Shown in pieces: positions 25,501 through 37,962 of a stretch of DNA of 64,000 nt (the stretch's first letter is position 1; each line of letters begins with the position of its first letter). The position numbers and the translations under genes were made by a program. Below the pieces are notes generated by a model. It was not told the origin of the DNA. It was given only the letters and a program-made list of their open reading frames with translations, and searched no databases. Source of the DNA: Halictus rubicundus (lineage: Eukaryota > Arthropoda > Insecta > Hymenoptera > Halictidae); contig NC_135149.1 of the NCBI RefSeq assembly GCF_050948215.1, positions 14,303,001 to 14,367,000 on the forward strand. The letters are read 5' to 3'.

Positions 25501-27685
25501 TAGATAACAGCCGGTTATTCATGGCTCCATGAAATTGAATAGGATAAGAATGAATGCGTCCGTGCATCATTTTGATAACTTTGATATTACATATATTTTA
25601 TTTTATTAAAGAAAATCTCAACCATGATGCAATTTTAGGGGTTCCTTAAATGTACTGTATATTGACCACCATTCTAAATTATACAGTTTGTTAAAGCATA
25701 CCAAACATTCTTTTATCTTCACTAACAATCAAGTTCTAATTCGGCCCGGTTACTTCAGATACATCCTGCATACTGTCTTTTCTGAACAATTGTTCGATAC
25801 CTTCATACGGGAATCTACTGTAATTAATTCATGATTAATTACAAGTCAATTCACGCTGTTTGTTGTTTCACCGATTGAGCATTGAGAAAGATTTATAGAA
25901 AATCGGAAGCACATTAAATTCCAGGCAAGGGACTTCCCCAAGCACAAACTTCATTTCCAACGCGCAGATACGTTTCTCCGAAGTTTTCTCACGGGGATAT
26001 TTATGCAGCGTCCTCAATTAAGCCGATGACAAACCGCCCCCACGAACGGCAAATTAATCACGCGTACACCGCACAGATTCGAGTATCCCGGGATCAGTGG
26101 CCCAGCCCTCATAAGTCAAAAGATTCCGAAGGTACACTTTCATAATCCAACAAGACCTCAATCAATCTCCCGGTAATCCGACCATCGCCCGGAAACGCCG
26201 GCGAAATTACTCGATCCTGAAACAACAATCTGGGAGCCACCGGCACCCGGTCCCTCTCTTCAAGATTAATCAAAGTTGATTGCGAACAGATCATTACAGC
26301 TTCGTCTCCGCGGTGACTGCGAGCACAATAAGCCCCCAATAGATACTTTCCCGGGATCCGTGGGAGTTGAATTTCTCTCTTGAAAGAGCAAATCAGAGAG
26401 AGAGAGAGAGAGAGAGACGGAGAGAGGAAGTGAGAGAGGTGGGGGAGGGAGGGAAGACAGAAAGGAGAGGGACACAAAGTGGAAAGAGTTCAGGCAAGGA
26501 TCCGTCCTGAGCCGTCGGCCAGAGACGCGGTGTACAGGAATGGAATAAATTACGCGGATGAAAGGTGGGGCTCTGGCAGCGGGGAGTCGATTGTAGAGTG
26601 GGGGAGGTGAGTGGGAGTCGTCGCGAGGACAATTTTCCTTGATCAAACCGTAGCATCGGGACTCTCCAGGACTCCGGTGGTCCAATAACTGAGTTATTGC
26701 TTGGCCGCCGGTGGCCGATACACGAATGGGGCGGTTGCGCGTTACCAGTCCGCTACACGTCATATGGTGGATCCCTTTGTATCAGCCTATTCAGGGGAAC
26801 CGCGGCAATACCAACGACGAACATTCCCCGCGTACAACGAGCCGGCTGGCACGTAATACGCGATGCCTCGGTGTGCGTCGAAACGTGAGCCCTAACGACG
26901 CGGAGCGCTGGAACAAACCGTGTCCTGTGCCTGGCAGCTCGTTCCCTCTTCCGTTCCTCCTACGCTTTCTCTCCCCCCGCCGTCCCCCACCCTCTCCCTC
27001 CCATCTACCTCTTTCCCCCCTTGTCCAATTCCTTTCTCTGCTGAGAAACGTCACCGGTACCCGTCCCACCTAACCGCCGAGTGCTTTCTATTTCTCCTTG
27101 ACAGTATATCGGTACCCCCAGCTCGCGCGTCCTCTACGCCGCCGTGTGCCCGGGAGGAGTCATTATTGATGGTTACTACTGCGAGAGCGAGCAACGATCG
27201 GGACGAGTCCCAGTTTGGCCAGAAATTGGGTTAAACTTGGACGAGTGGTTGTTGCGAGCCGTGCTCTTTTCGGAGTCGAGGCTACCGGCTCGAATCGCTG
27301 CAAGAGATGGGAATAGTTCGACTCGCTGTTTGACTTAGTTCCGCCGGTAACCATTTTTGCTCCGGCGAGTTTGTTCGATCCTGCTGGATAACGTCGGACG
27401 GAATTTGGAGAGCCTCGGAATTGACTTGACGTCAAGGTGGAAATGGGAGCGCGATGTGGATTGGTTTTGGTGGGGCGTCTTTGCTGATCACGGTTCAGAT
27501 GGTGTGATGATGTTTCGTGGATTCGAGTGTTTGCGTATGAAGCAGGTAAAGGTGGTAAAGGTGATATGTAAAGGTGGTGCTCGAAAGTGTTCAACCCTCG
27601 GTGTATAGTACAGTGTGAAAAATTTTAACATCCTTTAGAAGGTAGGGCGTGACGTGCCCCAAAATAAGTGGATCTTGTATAAATA
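25501..27685. other. AT-rich then CpG-rich DNA, no gene established
   Basis: AT-rich to about 25900, then a long CpG-rich block to about 27450. It holds a (GA)n tract at 26395-26417 and a pyrimidine-rich stretch near 26940-27045. Many overlapping frames of 60-165 codons exist on both strands because stop codons are rare in this composition. The block could be a promoter region, but no TATA box, splice signals or conserved protein sequence were recognised. Near 27540-27575 the word GGTAAAGGTG is repeated three times. Confidence 0.45.
26395..26417. repeat. (GA)n microsatellite
   Basis: About eleven uninterrupted AG units followed by a purine-rich tail to about 26470. Confidence 0.9.
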
Positions 27686-27687
27686 TA

Positions 27688-28330
27688 CAGGGTGTTTCAT
27701 ATAAAGCGATCCACTATCTTTTCTGTCTATGTTTAAAATGAAAATTTAAACTATCATGTCTGAAATTATGTTTATCTAGGATACCGTGCTTTCCAGGCTT
27801 CGAGGTGACCTTTCTTTTTTTTTGAGTGGAGCATTATTAATTTTATTTATGCTTTGCTTTAATATATTTTATGTAGGGTTATATTTCGTATTGCATGTGT
27901 TTATTGCTAGTAATATAAATTTTGGTTTCCAGTCACATTTTTGCACTACATCAGCATTACGTGTTTGTTCAAATGGATATGCATACGTCGAATATTTACG
28001 CCAATTGTTTAATGCGGTATGAGCTTGTTCATTTCAGCATGAACGTGAGCATTGCTTTTGTTTGTTCAAGAGAATCTGCATCTGCACAGTTAGTGTCGCT
28101 ATTTATTCGTCATAACATGAACTGTGTTTGCATGAGCTTGCACGTTGATCGTGCTGGATAGTGTTTAGCATTCGAACAGTGTATGTGCCATTAACAATGA
28201 CGGTTCTATCGAATCTGTAAAAAGTTTTATTTGGAGATTTCGGGTACGTTTGACAATTGGATTTGATAACATATATTCCAAAATTACCGAAATGGGGAGT
28301 GGCTCCGTTTCGGCAAATATTAAGCAATAA
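27688..28330 (+). mobile_element. DNA-transposon remnant, left end only
   Basis: CAGGGTGTTTCATATAAAGC starts directly after TA at 27686-27687, the same kind of terminus as the other CAGGGTG elements. A matching right end was not found, so the 28330 boundary is uncertain. The 22-base word GTTTAAAATG...TTTAAAC inside it also occurs near 5080. Frames of about 78 codons here show no transposase motif that I recognise. Confidence 0.4.
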
Positions 28331-30904
28331 TGATAAATTTAAATAAGGGAAACATTCGATTTTTCATAATTTGAAAAAATATGTTATAGAACATGTTGCT
28401 CAATTTAATTGATAAAGAGCGAGTTTACCCAAAATTTCGCAATCCGTTTATTACTCGCGCTGTTAACAAAATTCACAAGCACTTATCCGGCTGTAATGTT
28501 ATTAACATAATTATCGTCGAGCTCGGGCGAACCGAAAATTACCACGAACTCCGTAATTGCAACTTGACGATCGCCTAACGCGCGGCAGGTTGTTTACCGT
28601 GGTCGGATCAATAAATTGCCGGGTTCTTGTAAATTTTCTACCGGAAGCCGCAGCACGGACGAATTTCTGACTCACCGCAAAGGAACGGGACAACGGAGAA
28701 CATTCTCCCTGATCTAATTTCGAAGGAAGCCACTTAATTTAAATGTCCGCCCTCCACCGCCGGTGTCGTCCCTCTCCCGTCCTTTATCGTTCCCCCGGGG
28801 ACGGAATTAATTGCTTCTTAAGGAACTGGAATTATGTTTTCAAGAGCCACACCTCGCTCCCGTCGACTCTCCTCGCTTCGAACCTTTCTTCCTCATGAGG
28901 AGCACACCGGTGTTTTCTGCGAAACGGATGCTGAATAAATCTGCCGCATTTCACCGGCGAAAAGTAATTATTATAGTTGCGAACGATCGTGCCGGTGTGC
29001 GACGAACGAACCCTGTCGTCGGCGAAAGGTCGTTCCCGTGCGACCGTGACGAGGAGATACCGAACTCGATCAAAGTATTCGTTTGCGTCCCCGTGATGAC
29101 ACGAACTTCTTCCGACTAATTGGTAAATGGTATCACTGTTTACATAGGATACTGATTGCCGCGCTGCTTGTCGACCGGGAGCGTTCATTAAGCGATAAAT
29201 GAGACGTGACGCTGTTGACTGGAAAAGCTACCAAGAAAAATATTTGGATCGAAGGAGCACGAAATTACGAAGAAATTCGACCCATGTGGCAAATTGTGGT
29301 AACACCTCGCGGAAATGTCACATAAATTTGTACAGTATAATGCTTCTTCGTTCGAGACCGTGTTTCGAGGGTAATAGAAATTCGTAATCGAGTTGGTCGC
29401 GTCTGACCAACGTTGGACGTTACCACTTAGAAATCCCATTCAATTTTTAATATGACGGAAATCGATAAATTCCTGTGCTCCGAGGATAGCTCTCGCGTTA
29501 ATATGCTCGTTGTTCATCATTCTCGATAAAGAAATCTCAACTTCAATTATGAGCGCGAGCTCGCGCGACGTATAGCTCCGGCGATTTCTGTCGGATGTAA
29601 AATCGCGCGCGAGCTTTCAGGGAATCACTTCGCGCGGAATACGAATTACAGTTATTATAACAGTCGCGCGGAGGAATATCCATTGAAATGCGGCCGAATG
29701 GTAGGGCAAGAGGAATTCGACACGGCATTTGTGCGGGATAAATTTATACAGATTTCATTCAGAGCCGCGCCGATTCGACGTGAATTACGAAAGGAATGAA
29801 ACGTCGCGTCGGTCGTACTGGAATCCGATAAACTTCGTTCGCGCGATACACATATGCGATTTCGTATTTGCGATCCAGTTGAAGCGTCACGCTACCCGAA
29901 ATCGATTTCCGACCGATTCATCTAACGGTTACCGTAGATTTTTTCTCTCTGTCTCGCCGGGCGTTCTTCCACTGTTTCCTCTCTGCCGCGGCCGCCATTC
30001 CGGTCCCAACCGATTCCCACTCCCCTTTTTCCTTCCCGTTTCACGTCAGATGACAGCCAATTTTTATCCCGGTGATTGCATTTGCAATTCCCATGCGAAA
30101 CTCCCCGTTCCCAGTCGCGTCTTTCGCACACCTCTGATCCGATCCTCAATTCTTTCGAACAGCCTCCACTTTTTGAAGCGGAAATATATTTCAAACCCCC
30201 CGCGGCCCCGGCACGATGAAAACACACGATCTTCCGCTTTTTCTTCCGCCGTTTTTACATTACTCAACGGCGCGGCGCGGCGCAGCGACGCCAATGAAAT
30301 CCAGTAATTCGATTCAATCGTTTCGCTGCGTGGTAAGTAGCCAGCCGATTTTTTTCTTAGCTGTAATTTAAAATAATTGCAACCGGAGATGAACCTTCGC
30401 ACTTCCTGCACTGTGCGGAGGCTATTGGAGATTCTTAGGAGGTTCATTAGTTACAAGATACTAGCCCCTCCACCGTTACCGCTACTAACCAGTCCACTTT
30501 ACTCTAAGACTCTAACAAAGTCTGATTCATTCGATACATTGCAATAATAATTGATGTTTAAGTTTGTTAAAAATATTTCCACTGACGTGCTCATCAAAGT
30601 ATTAAAGGTGAAAGCTGAGTTTCGAATGAACGCTTACCCGCTGATCGGAACTGTTATACCAGATTTCATGATCAGTGATGAGCATAATACAATTTTAGTG
30701 CGCACTGATTAATCTTGCAGAATTACCAGTTATACGAACGATTTAGGATCCATTTTGATATACGAGTACTATAAAACTCTTTCGAAATAGTAGAGGAAGT
30801 TAGTGTTTAACCAATCTGAATCTACGGTTAGATATTCCAAGTCTTTATTATTAATTAAAACTGGGAAATTCGGATGTATATGAATCATAACAGTGTGTAT
30901 TGTA
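28331..30904. other. CpG-rich DNA, no gene established
   Basis: Long CpG-rich stretch from about 28500 to 30330, including the 14-base perfect palindrome GCGCGAGCTCGCGC at 29553-29566. Frames of 100-190 codons occur on both strands over 28811-30447, overlapping each other. Their composition follows the base composition and no domain is seen. The sequence after 30340 is AT-rich and featureless. Confidence 0.45.
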
Positions 30905-30906
30905 TA

Positions 30907-31252
30907 CAGGGTGTCCGTGGACAATCGACTGGGAAGTAATTCTATAGGCGAAAGTGAGTCGAAAAGAACGAATAAAATTTTTTTGATTGACTTTTCGTTT
31001 TCGAGAGAAACAAGTTTAAAGATCCGTCGGGCTTCGCGTGCTTTATTATACGCAAGAAGTAGAATCGGTAGGCTATGATCAGACGCACCAAAACCGATAT
31101 CTATCCAATAGCACGCCTATTCACTGAATTTTCAAACTCGATTTACTCGAAAACGGAGCGTCAAATAAAAAAATTTTATTGTTTCTTTTCAACACTCTTT
31201 GGCCTATAGAATTACTTCCTAGTCGATTGTCCAGGGTATGTGGGTCGCCCTG
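30907..31252. mobile_element. 346-bp MITE with about 110-bp inverted repeats
   Basis: The left end CAGGGTGTCCGTGGACAATC follows TA (30905-30906); the right end is its inverted copy with an 8-base insertion, ending CGCCCTG and followed by TG (a mutated TA). Pairing continues for about 110 bp through GGAAGTAATTCTATAGGC in both arms. The two 60-codon frames in the arms therefore encode matching peptides, which is an effect of the inverted repeat. No transposase is present. TA target and CAGGG ends fit a Tc1/mariner-related non-autonomous element. Confidence 0.9.
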
Positions 31253-31254
31253 TG

Positions 31255-31767
31255 TCTGGATTATACGCGTTTCAATCGCGTTATAGAAAAATTTTCCTTT
31301 CAATAAAATGGTCCCTTTGATTCAGTAGTACTCACAAAACTTGAATGTGACGTTTCCGTGAGTGGCACGCGATTCACCAAACTTTATTTTATTTCAGGCG
31401 TTTATGCGTTTTTCACGACTATAACCGGTGAACACTGTCCTCCTGAAATACATTAATCATTCAGCCATTTTCCAATCGCACAGTTTTGTCATTAAATACC
31501 TAGAACGGTACACAAATTTTTCAAATGAAAGTGTGGCAGTTTGCGACAGTAAATAACCAAAAAAAAAAAAAACAGCGTACCGCGTTTCGCGCCGGTGCGA
31601 GTAGTTCTCGCCGGAAGCGATAGAATCATAAACCAGTTGTTCACCTTGAAAACGGATGCGGAATAATAGAACGATGGCCTGCAGGATTCGGTTCTGGTCG
31701 AAATCCGGCGTCTGATAAATCGTCTCCGTGGAAGAAGGGCGAGAGCACACCTACAGATTTTCAAGGG
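31255..31767. other. Spacer between two MITE-like elements
   Basis: About 500 bp between the elements at 30907 and 31770. It holds an A13 run at about 31559 and no recognisable gene; the two minus-strand frames near 31457-31782 overlap in different frames and are discounted. Confidence 0.5.
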
Positions 31768-31769
31768 TA

Positions 31770-32554
31770 CACTCCTGGACAAAATGATAGCACGTGCTAT
31801 CTTTAATGATTCTTGAATGATTGGTTATCGCTTTCGTTGCACAACCTTGACTTTTGACGTGCAACGAGCGAGGTTCTACTGTACGAACTTTGCGTATGTG
31901 TTATTTTTGCTCAGCTTGTTCGGAAAGCCAACGAGGTGAACTTTACTTAGCGACTGGTTCCTTTTTCCCGCATCATGACTATTCTTTTGGCTAAAATTTA
32001 GTTCAGGAAGTCAGAAATTTTTAACTTCTTTTATGCAGACCTGTAGATTTTGACGAGAAAATGCCAAAAATCCAAGTTTTAAGGTTAGGAATGCACTGGT
32101 TCAAAAGTTATGCGTGTTTAAAGTTGAGCGATGTTAAGCGTTCTTGACTGGTAAGGGCGCCGCCATATTGGCGTGTACTCAGATATCGTCCAATAAGCGG
32201 AGCCGCGAGAAGGTTGATGCAAATCTACGTTATCGACATCACCGTGTGCTTGTGCTGCCATCTAGCGGCTCAGATCGTTAGACGACGCGCGACGCTGAGC
32301 ACATACCAACATGGCGGCTCCCTTACAATACCTCAAGTTTAAGCACTCATAACTTTTGAACTACTGATCCCCTAGGATTAAAATTTCGATTTTTGCATTT
32401 TCTCGCCAAAATCTGCAGAATTGCATAAAAAAGTTAAAAATTTCTGGTTTCCTCAGGTAAAGTTTAACCATTATTTTGCGTGTTTCATTAAAAAATGTAG
32501 TTCTCGGAAAATTAAAGAAAGGTCACATGTATACTATCGTTTTGTCTAGGAGTG
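31770..32554. mobile_element. 785-bp fold-back DNA transposon, TA target
   Basis: The left end CACTCCTGGACAAAATGATAG follows TA (31768-31769); the right end is the inverted CACTCCTAGACAAAACGATAG form and is followed by TA (32555-32556). Inner arms pair again: CAGAAATTTTTAACTT and GAGAAAATGCCAAAAATC at about 32010-32073 with their complements at about 32385-32450, then CAAAAGTTATG and GCCGCCATATTGG with their complements. No transposase frame is present. The inner arms are shared with the fold-back element at 62565-62825. Confidence 0.88.
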
Positions 32555-32556
32555 TA

Positions 32557-35500
32557 CGAGCGCGCAAGAGACAGACACACGTGCGGGACGTTTTCCTTTT
32601 TGTGTTCAGGTGGCGTCGATGAATCTCCCGGAGGTGCCACGGAGCCGATAAGGTTCTCGCCCGGACCTAGCCGGCGAAAATGAGAGCGTCCGCGGGCGCA
32701 CGAACAAGCCTTGCTCCGATAAATTTCAGAAAATCTTATCTGGCGGGACAAGGGGGATGCTCCGCAGGGCCGACTTGTAAAATGGATGACGAACGGTATC
32801 CCTCGCGTGTACACCGGTCCTCCTCGCTCAATAAAGTTCGGCGTGCCTCGTCGAACCGGCACCGACCATAATAAAGACGAATCGGTGCTTGCCGGTAAAA
32901 GTTGCTAAGTGGAAATTTCACGGGCCATCACGAGCAACGCTATCCGCCTTGGATCCCCCTTAAAGGGAATTCATGGAGTCCCGGAAAATGAAAACTAATG
33001 AGTCTTATTCCTTTTCGCGCGAGACACCGTGCACTGCTCTGCGAACTTCTGAATTCTTTCACTATTTTCACTGTTTTCGTTCGCGTTTGGTAGAACCTAT
33101 TCGAGATGCAAAGCACACTAAAAGCGCACTAAAAGTGGCTATTTTAGATTGTTTTATGAAAATTACAAAACTCCGAAAACATTAGTAGAATGTACAACTA
33201 TTGTTACACTCCGTTAGACTCAGGGATATTATTAAAAGAAAAAATTCACGTATATGCAATATCTACTACGTATAAGTGACATAGAAAATTTTTATTTGAC
33301 ATATAGATCTAGATTGTAGTGTCTATAGGATTATAAAAGACGATTATGCTGAACGTTTCGCTACAGTGAATCATAGACCCGATGTTTTTGTAACGTTACT
33401 TAAATCTTAGCTGAATAACAAACTTAATTAGTCCAAGTGACTATAAATAATATATGTAAGTTAGTCTAGTTGATCGTGCAAGTGCCCGTGAAAGCGCAGA
33501 CAAAGTTAAACATTCCAGGCTGGTTATCTACTGGTAGTAAAAGAATAATTGCACATTGGACGTTACGTGATCCTAGTTTTATGACCGTAGTTCCCGGACT
33601 GTAAACGTTCCGTTGTAAAATTTACAACCGAGAAACACCGTTCTGAGCGAGGCTCGAAGTTATCACACGCCTCGCGTCGTATCTTTCATGCCTGACAAAC
33701 ATGGGTCTATTCTACTGACTAGAGTACATTTTAGGGAAATCAGTGTACCAGCAGAAGTACAGTCTCAATGAGAATCTTACCTACTAAACTCATTGTTGAT
33801 CTTAACAGTACGTTACTATAAAGAATTCATGCCCGTTTAATTACCGTCGCGGAATTTACTCACGTTGGTAGTCAAGAATTAACGGCTCTTTAAATACCGT
33901 CTCGGAATTTAGTCACAGAATTTACTCATAACTTTCTTACATAAAAATTCGTAGCTATAAATCGTGACGTTCGTGGAATAATAATTTTATGTAGTGTATT
34001 TAATATGTTACGTCAAATAATTGTAGTTTAGAAAGCAAATGATCAATAAGAATTTTTGGAAGGTAGTAACATGTTCTTGTAAATTTACTAGTAGGCTTGC
34101 CAATAATTTCTATAGTGATTACTGTCTCTTTCCCGAGTACAAGATCTATTTTTAATCAATACAATTCATGTTGTAATTAATATGTTATTTTTTTAATATA
34201 TTCTATATGTCGGTTGACAATTTAGGTATTAAAGCTAGATCTATGTAGTACTAACGGTGACTGTTTTACACTACTTTTAAATAACAATATGTTCAAGGGA
34301 ATACATTTTTTAAATAAATCTCCATTAATGCATCTCAACAATTTCAATAATAGCAAATTCAACGCAATCTGTTATTTTGACGGATCTTATAATTTTATTG
34401 TTAAAGTGCTTAAATGAGCATCCAGTGTAATTGAATAGAAATATGAAAATCGTTCTTATAAAATTCCGCGGAGTAAGAATATGAAATTTCGGAAACCGGG
34501 TAAGTGGATTTTTGTGGAATGAATGAATAAAACGTCGCAATTTCAAGATCAATATTTCATCCTCGAGAAAAACGAATGTCTCCACTTGATCCCGAGCAAT
34601 CCAGAACCTACTCGAGTGGACCGGTTTAAGCAGTTCTTGGCTGTTTGCATTTTAATATCGCGGCCGAGGAGATGCACGGTGTCAGTGCAACAGGTGACGC
34701 GATTCGAAATTGTCAACGTTTCGTCTGACGATAAAATCGGATCGTAGTTCACGCGTTACGCCCTTCCGCCGCAGGGATCTCAGACAATTTCTCAAATCGT
34801 GCGCCGCGGCAATCAGACGCGTTTCAACGCTGTCACGCAACGGACAACACATTTGCATAACTTGCTGACGTCTCGAGAACGACGCTTTTTCTTCGTTACG
34901 CCGACGACGCGACGTCGTGCACTATTATCATTATGGTAATGCGACCAGCAACCGAACTGATTTAACAACAGAAAATTCAATGTATTTATGGGAATTTACG
35001 TAAATTTGCATTCGCTGTACAGCGTGTTTAATTAATTAATTAATTAATCAAATTTTAATTCCTTCCTAAATGGTTCCAGCAATTAAAAAACGAAATCGTA
35101 CATTTATATAAATGGTAAAGCTCGCGTTTCATAAAAGCTTACGTTTCAGAAGGTTCACGGTTTTCCTTTGATTGTACTTTCCTATCGGAAGTTCCGAGCA
35201 CAATACAAATTGCCGGAGAATGATGTCTAGTTTCTTTGTTGGCGTACACGTCTTTGCAATGGCGAGGTACATACTTCACAGTCGCTCACATTTACCCTTT
35301 CATCGATCTTCACACGCTGCCCCCATTTTTCCTTTTTACCGTTGTTTACGCGAGCTCCGTGTACAGGTGATCCGCCATAAAATCCCACAATGATTCACTC
35401 TGATACATGAACCCCTAGATCGTGAATCTCCATATATATACTTATGGTATTCGGGAATTTATACTTTGTTTACAACTTGTCATTCAGGCAATAAATTCGA

Positions 35501-37322
35501 GAATTTCCAATACAAAGTTTGAAATTAAGTCACTTGTGTGATAGCTGGAAACAATAAATAATGGTATTAAATGTCGTTTTAAACTGGCTGCGTTAATCAC
35601 GAAATTTTACCTGCTGGGTTAATTTACCCTGCATTGAACAGCTCCGACTAAGTAATACCATTATCGAACCTGTATGCATAATTACATCAAAATAATTTTC
35701 GAAACGCACGCGCTTGTTTTACAAAGGAATATTGAATGCGGTAATTATGGCATCAACCGAGGTAGACACGGCAAACTCCCTGAAAATTACGGCATAGTCG
35801 TTTATGAATGAATGTTATTGACACAACAGACGGGTAAATAATTTTATTAACAACTTGCACATAATTGCAGATTGCGTAATAATGATAGTTTACCAAATTT
35901 GAGTAATCAAATGGTTTCAAATATTTATTCGTCATACCCCTAAATCTTTATACTCACGATCCTAACGAATATTATAGGTTAATATTTATTCGACACGCTT
36001 GCATCGAAATCGAGAGACACTATTATTAATTCCATGAATTGTTTCAAGTTTTGCACCATTGTCATGTATGACAAACATTCAATGAATAATTTTTATAACA
36101 TTTCCAATGAAGAAGACCGCCGAAGAGACGATAAATACATTTGTACTTTACTTCTGTCTCTTACAATTAACTTAGAACATTTTTATTTTGCATAAGGATT
36201 TACATTCCAGTTGTAACGAAATACAAATTGTAAGCCAGACTTGTGATTAGTTATAAATCGTTTTCGATGCCGAATAAACTTGAGAAGAAACATGAGAATT
36301 GTTTATGGCCCCAGCTCAGACTTCTACGAACAGTATGGTGCTGCCTACAAAAAATTCCAGACATAATATTTTAGTCCAGTTTTTCGGTAAATTAAATATT
36401 TTTCCCGGGCAGTGTAACGTACAGGCCTTCCCCGAGTACGTGAAAGCATTTTCAGTGGAAAGCAGGTCCACGATGAATTATTGACGGGCCTGTGGTCGAC
36501 TTCGTCTCGTTGGGAAAGTAATTTATAGCCTAACAGGAACCCTCAGCAAGGCTCGCAATAACAACTCGTGCCGCGATCGAATATTCTTGTGTAAAATGTC
36601 ACCGACAGCAGGAAATATCGCGAACCTGCAAGAAGAAATCGCGGTTGGTCACTTACCACGAAACAGACCTTTTAAAGCTTATCCAGAGTATGCAAAAACA
36701 CTTTCTTCCAGACAGCTCGAACTATAGAATTATAAATCTTTCCAAGAACAAAATTATTCTTATTGCAGATTCGACAATTACCGTAATGCAGATTCTTCGA
36801 AAGAGAAGAATGCTCGAAATGATTGGAAAAGTAATATTTAAATATTTTGTTTGTATTTCTTCACGCGTGCTATTTCCCCATGGAAAGTAATATTAAAATA
36901 TGGTGTGTTAATAGAGTTCTCCTCACTTTGTTTGGATACTGAAACTATCTACTTTGCAGAAAACAAGGAAGTACCTTATTGCCTTCGTGAGGCTTTAAAA
37001 GATTACTGCGGCAGACAATAAGGAATTGCAAACTATGTGCAAGAGATTCATTCTGCGGCTTCGGTTAAGCTCGCTAAAATATGAAAGACTTCCTTAAAGA
37101 GGTCCATAAGGAGTGACTATTAACTTTCTGCCTTATTATACGCATTAAGCTTTGCGAAATGGAAACTCAAGCGAAAGAAATGAATGTGACGAGCAATATC
37201 GAGTGCACCTTATAATCCCTCACTTCTGACGCAATTATTCCTTTATATTTACAATTTTACAATGATTTTATAAACTGCTCACATACATTACTATTCACTC
37301 GTGAACGAAATAAGCAATTCTG
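32557..37322. other. Intergenic or intronic DNA, no gene seen
   Basis: A CpG-rich block at 32560-33060 is followed by AT-rich DNA. A run of TTAATTAATTAATTAATTAA at about 35028-35048 is a dense set of TAATTA homeodomain-type words, but also simple AT repeat. Frames near 34523-34752 overlap on both strands and are not convincing. No transposon ends are seen. Confidence 0.5.
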
Positions 37323-37962
37323 TCAATCACTAAACATATTAATTGTCGAACTTCTATCAAACATATCAGTCATTGAGCTTGCGATCTTCTCGGCACGTTT
37401 CCAAGTTTCTGAGCCACTGGGAATAATTTCGCAGCTTTTTTCATTTAAAAGTTGAGCACTAATTTTTTCCATTTCTTCTGGTTCCAATATCTCGGCATAT
37501 AATGCAACGTAATACTTTTCGAAGAATAAGAACTGAAAACTGATAGAAGAAGTCAAAGTTCGTTCAGCTCCTTTAGAATCTTCGACGCCCTTCACATAGT
37601 AAGAAGTCTCAGAAACTTCGATCCTGACTATTGTTTCTTTTCAGTATGTCGACTGCCGACGCAGTCAGGTAGCGGCACTCTATCCAGTCGCGACGCCATT
37701 TTCTTCGATCTTTTCTCGCTGACGATTGCTATGCCCGATTGGCGGGAGGTGCTTCGACTTCGCTGTAGGACAAACCTATGATCAGAAGGGGGGGATTGGG
37801 GACTTCCTATTCACAGATTTATCGACTCGAAACCGGGAAGTCTTCCGTCAGGTCATTTCGAGGATTATCCGCTTTCTATTGGAGCCTTATGTTATCTGAA
37901 AAATAAGACGCCGTTGAGTTTCATCATAACGGGGGGAACACGCGTCGAAACTGCTGTTTAGA

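Noticed and set aside
29729..30307. 192-codon + strand open frame
   Set aside because: It lies in a CpG-rich, stop-poor block where long frames overlap on both strands; composition follows base bias and no motif is seen.
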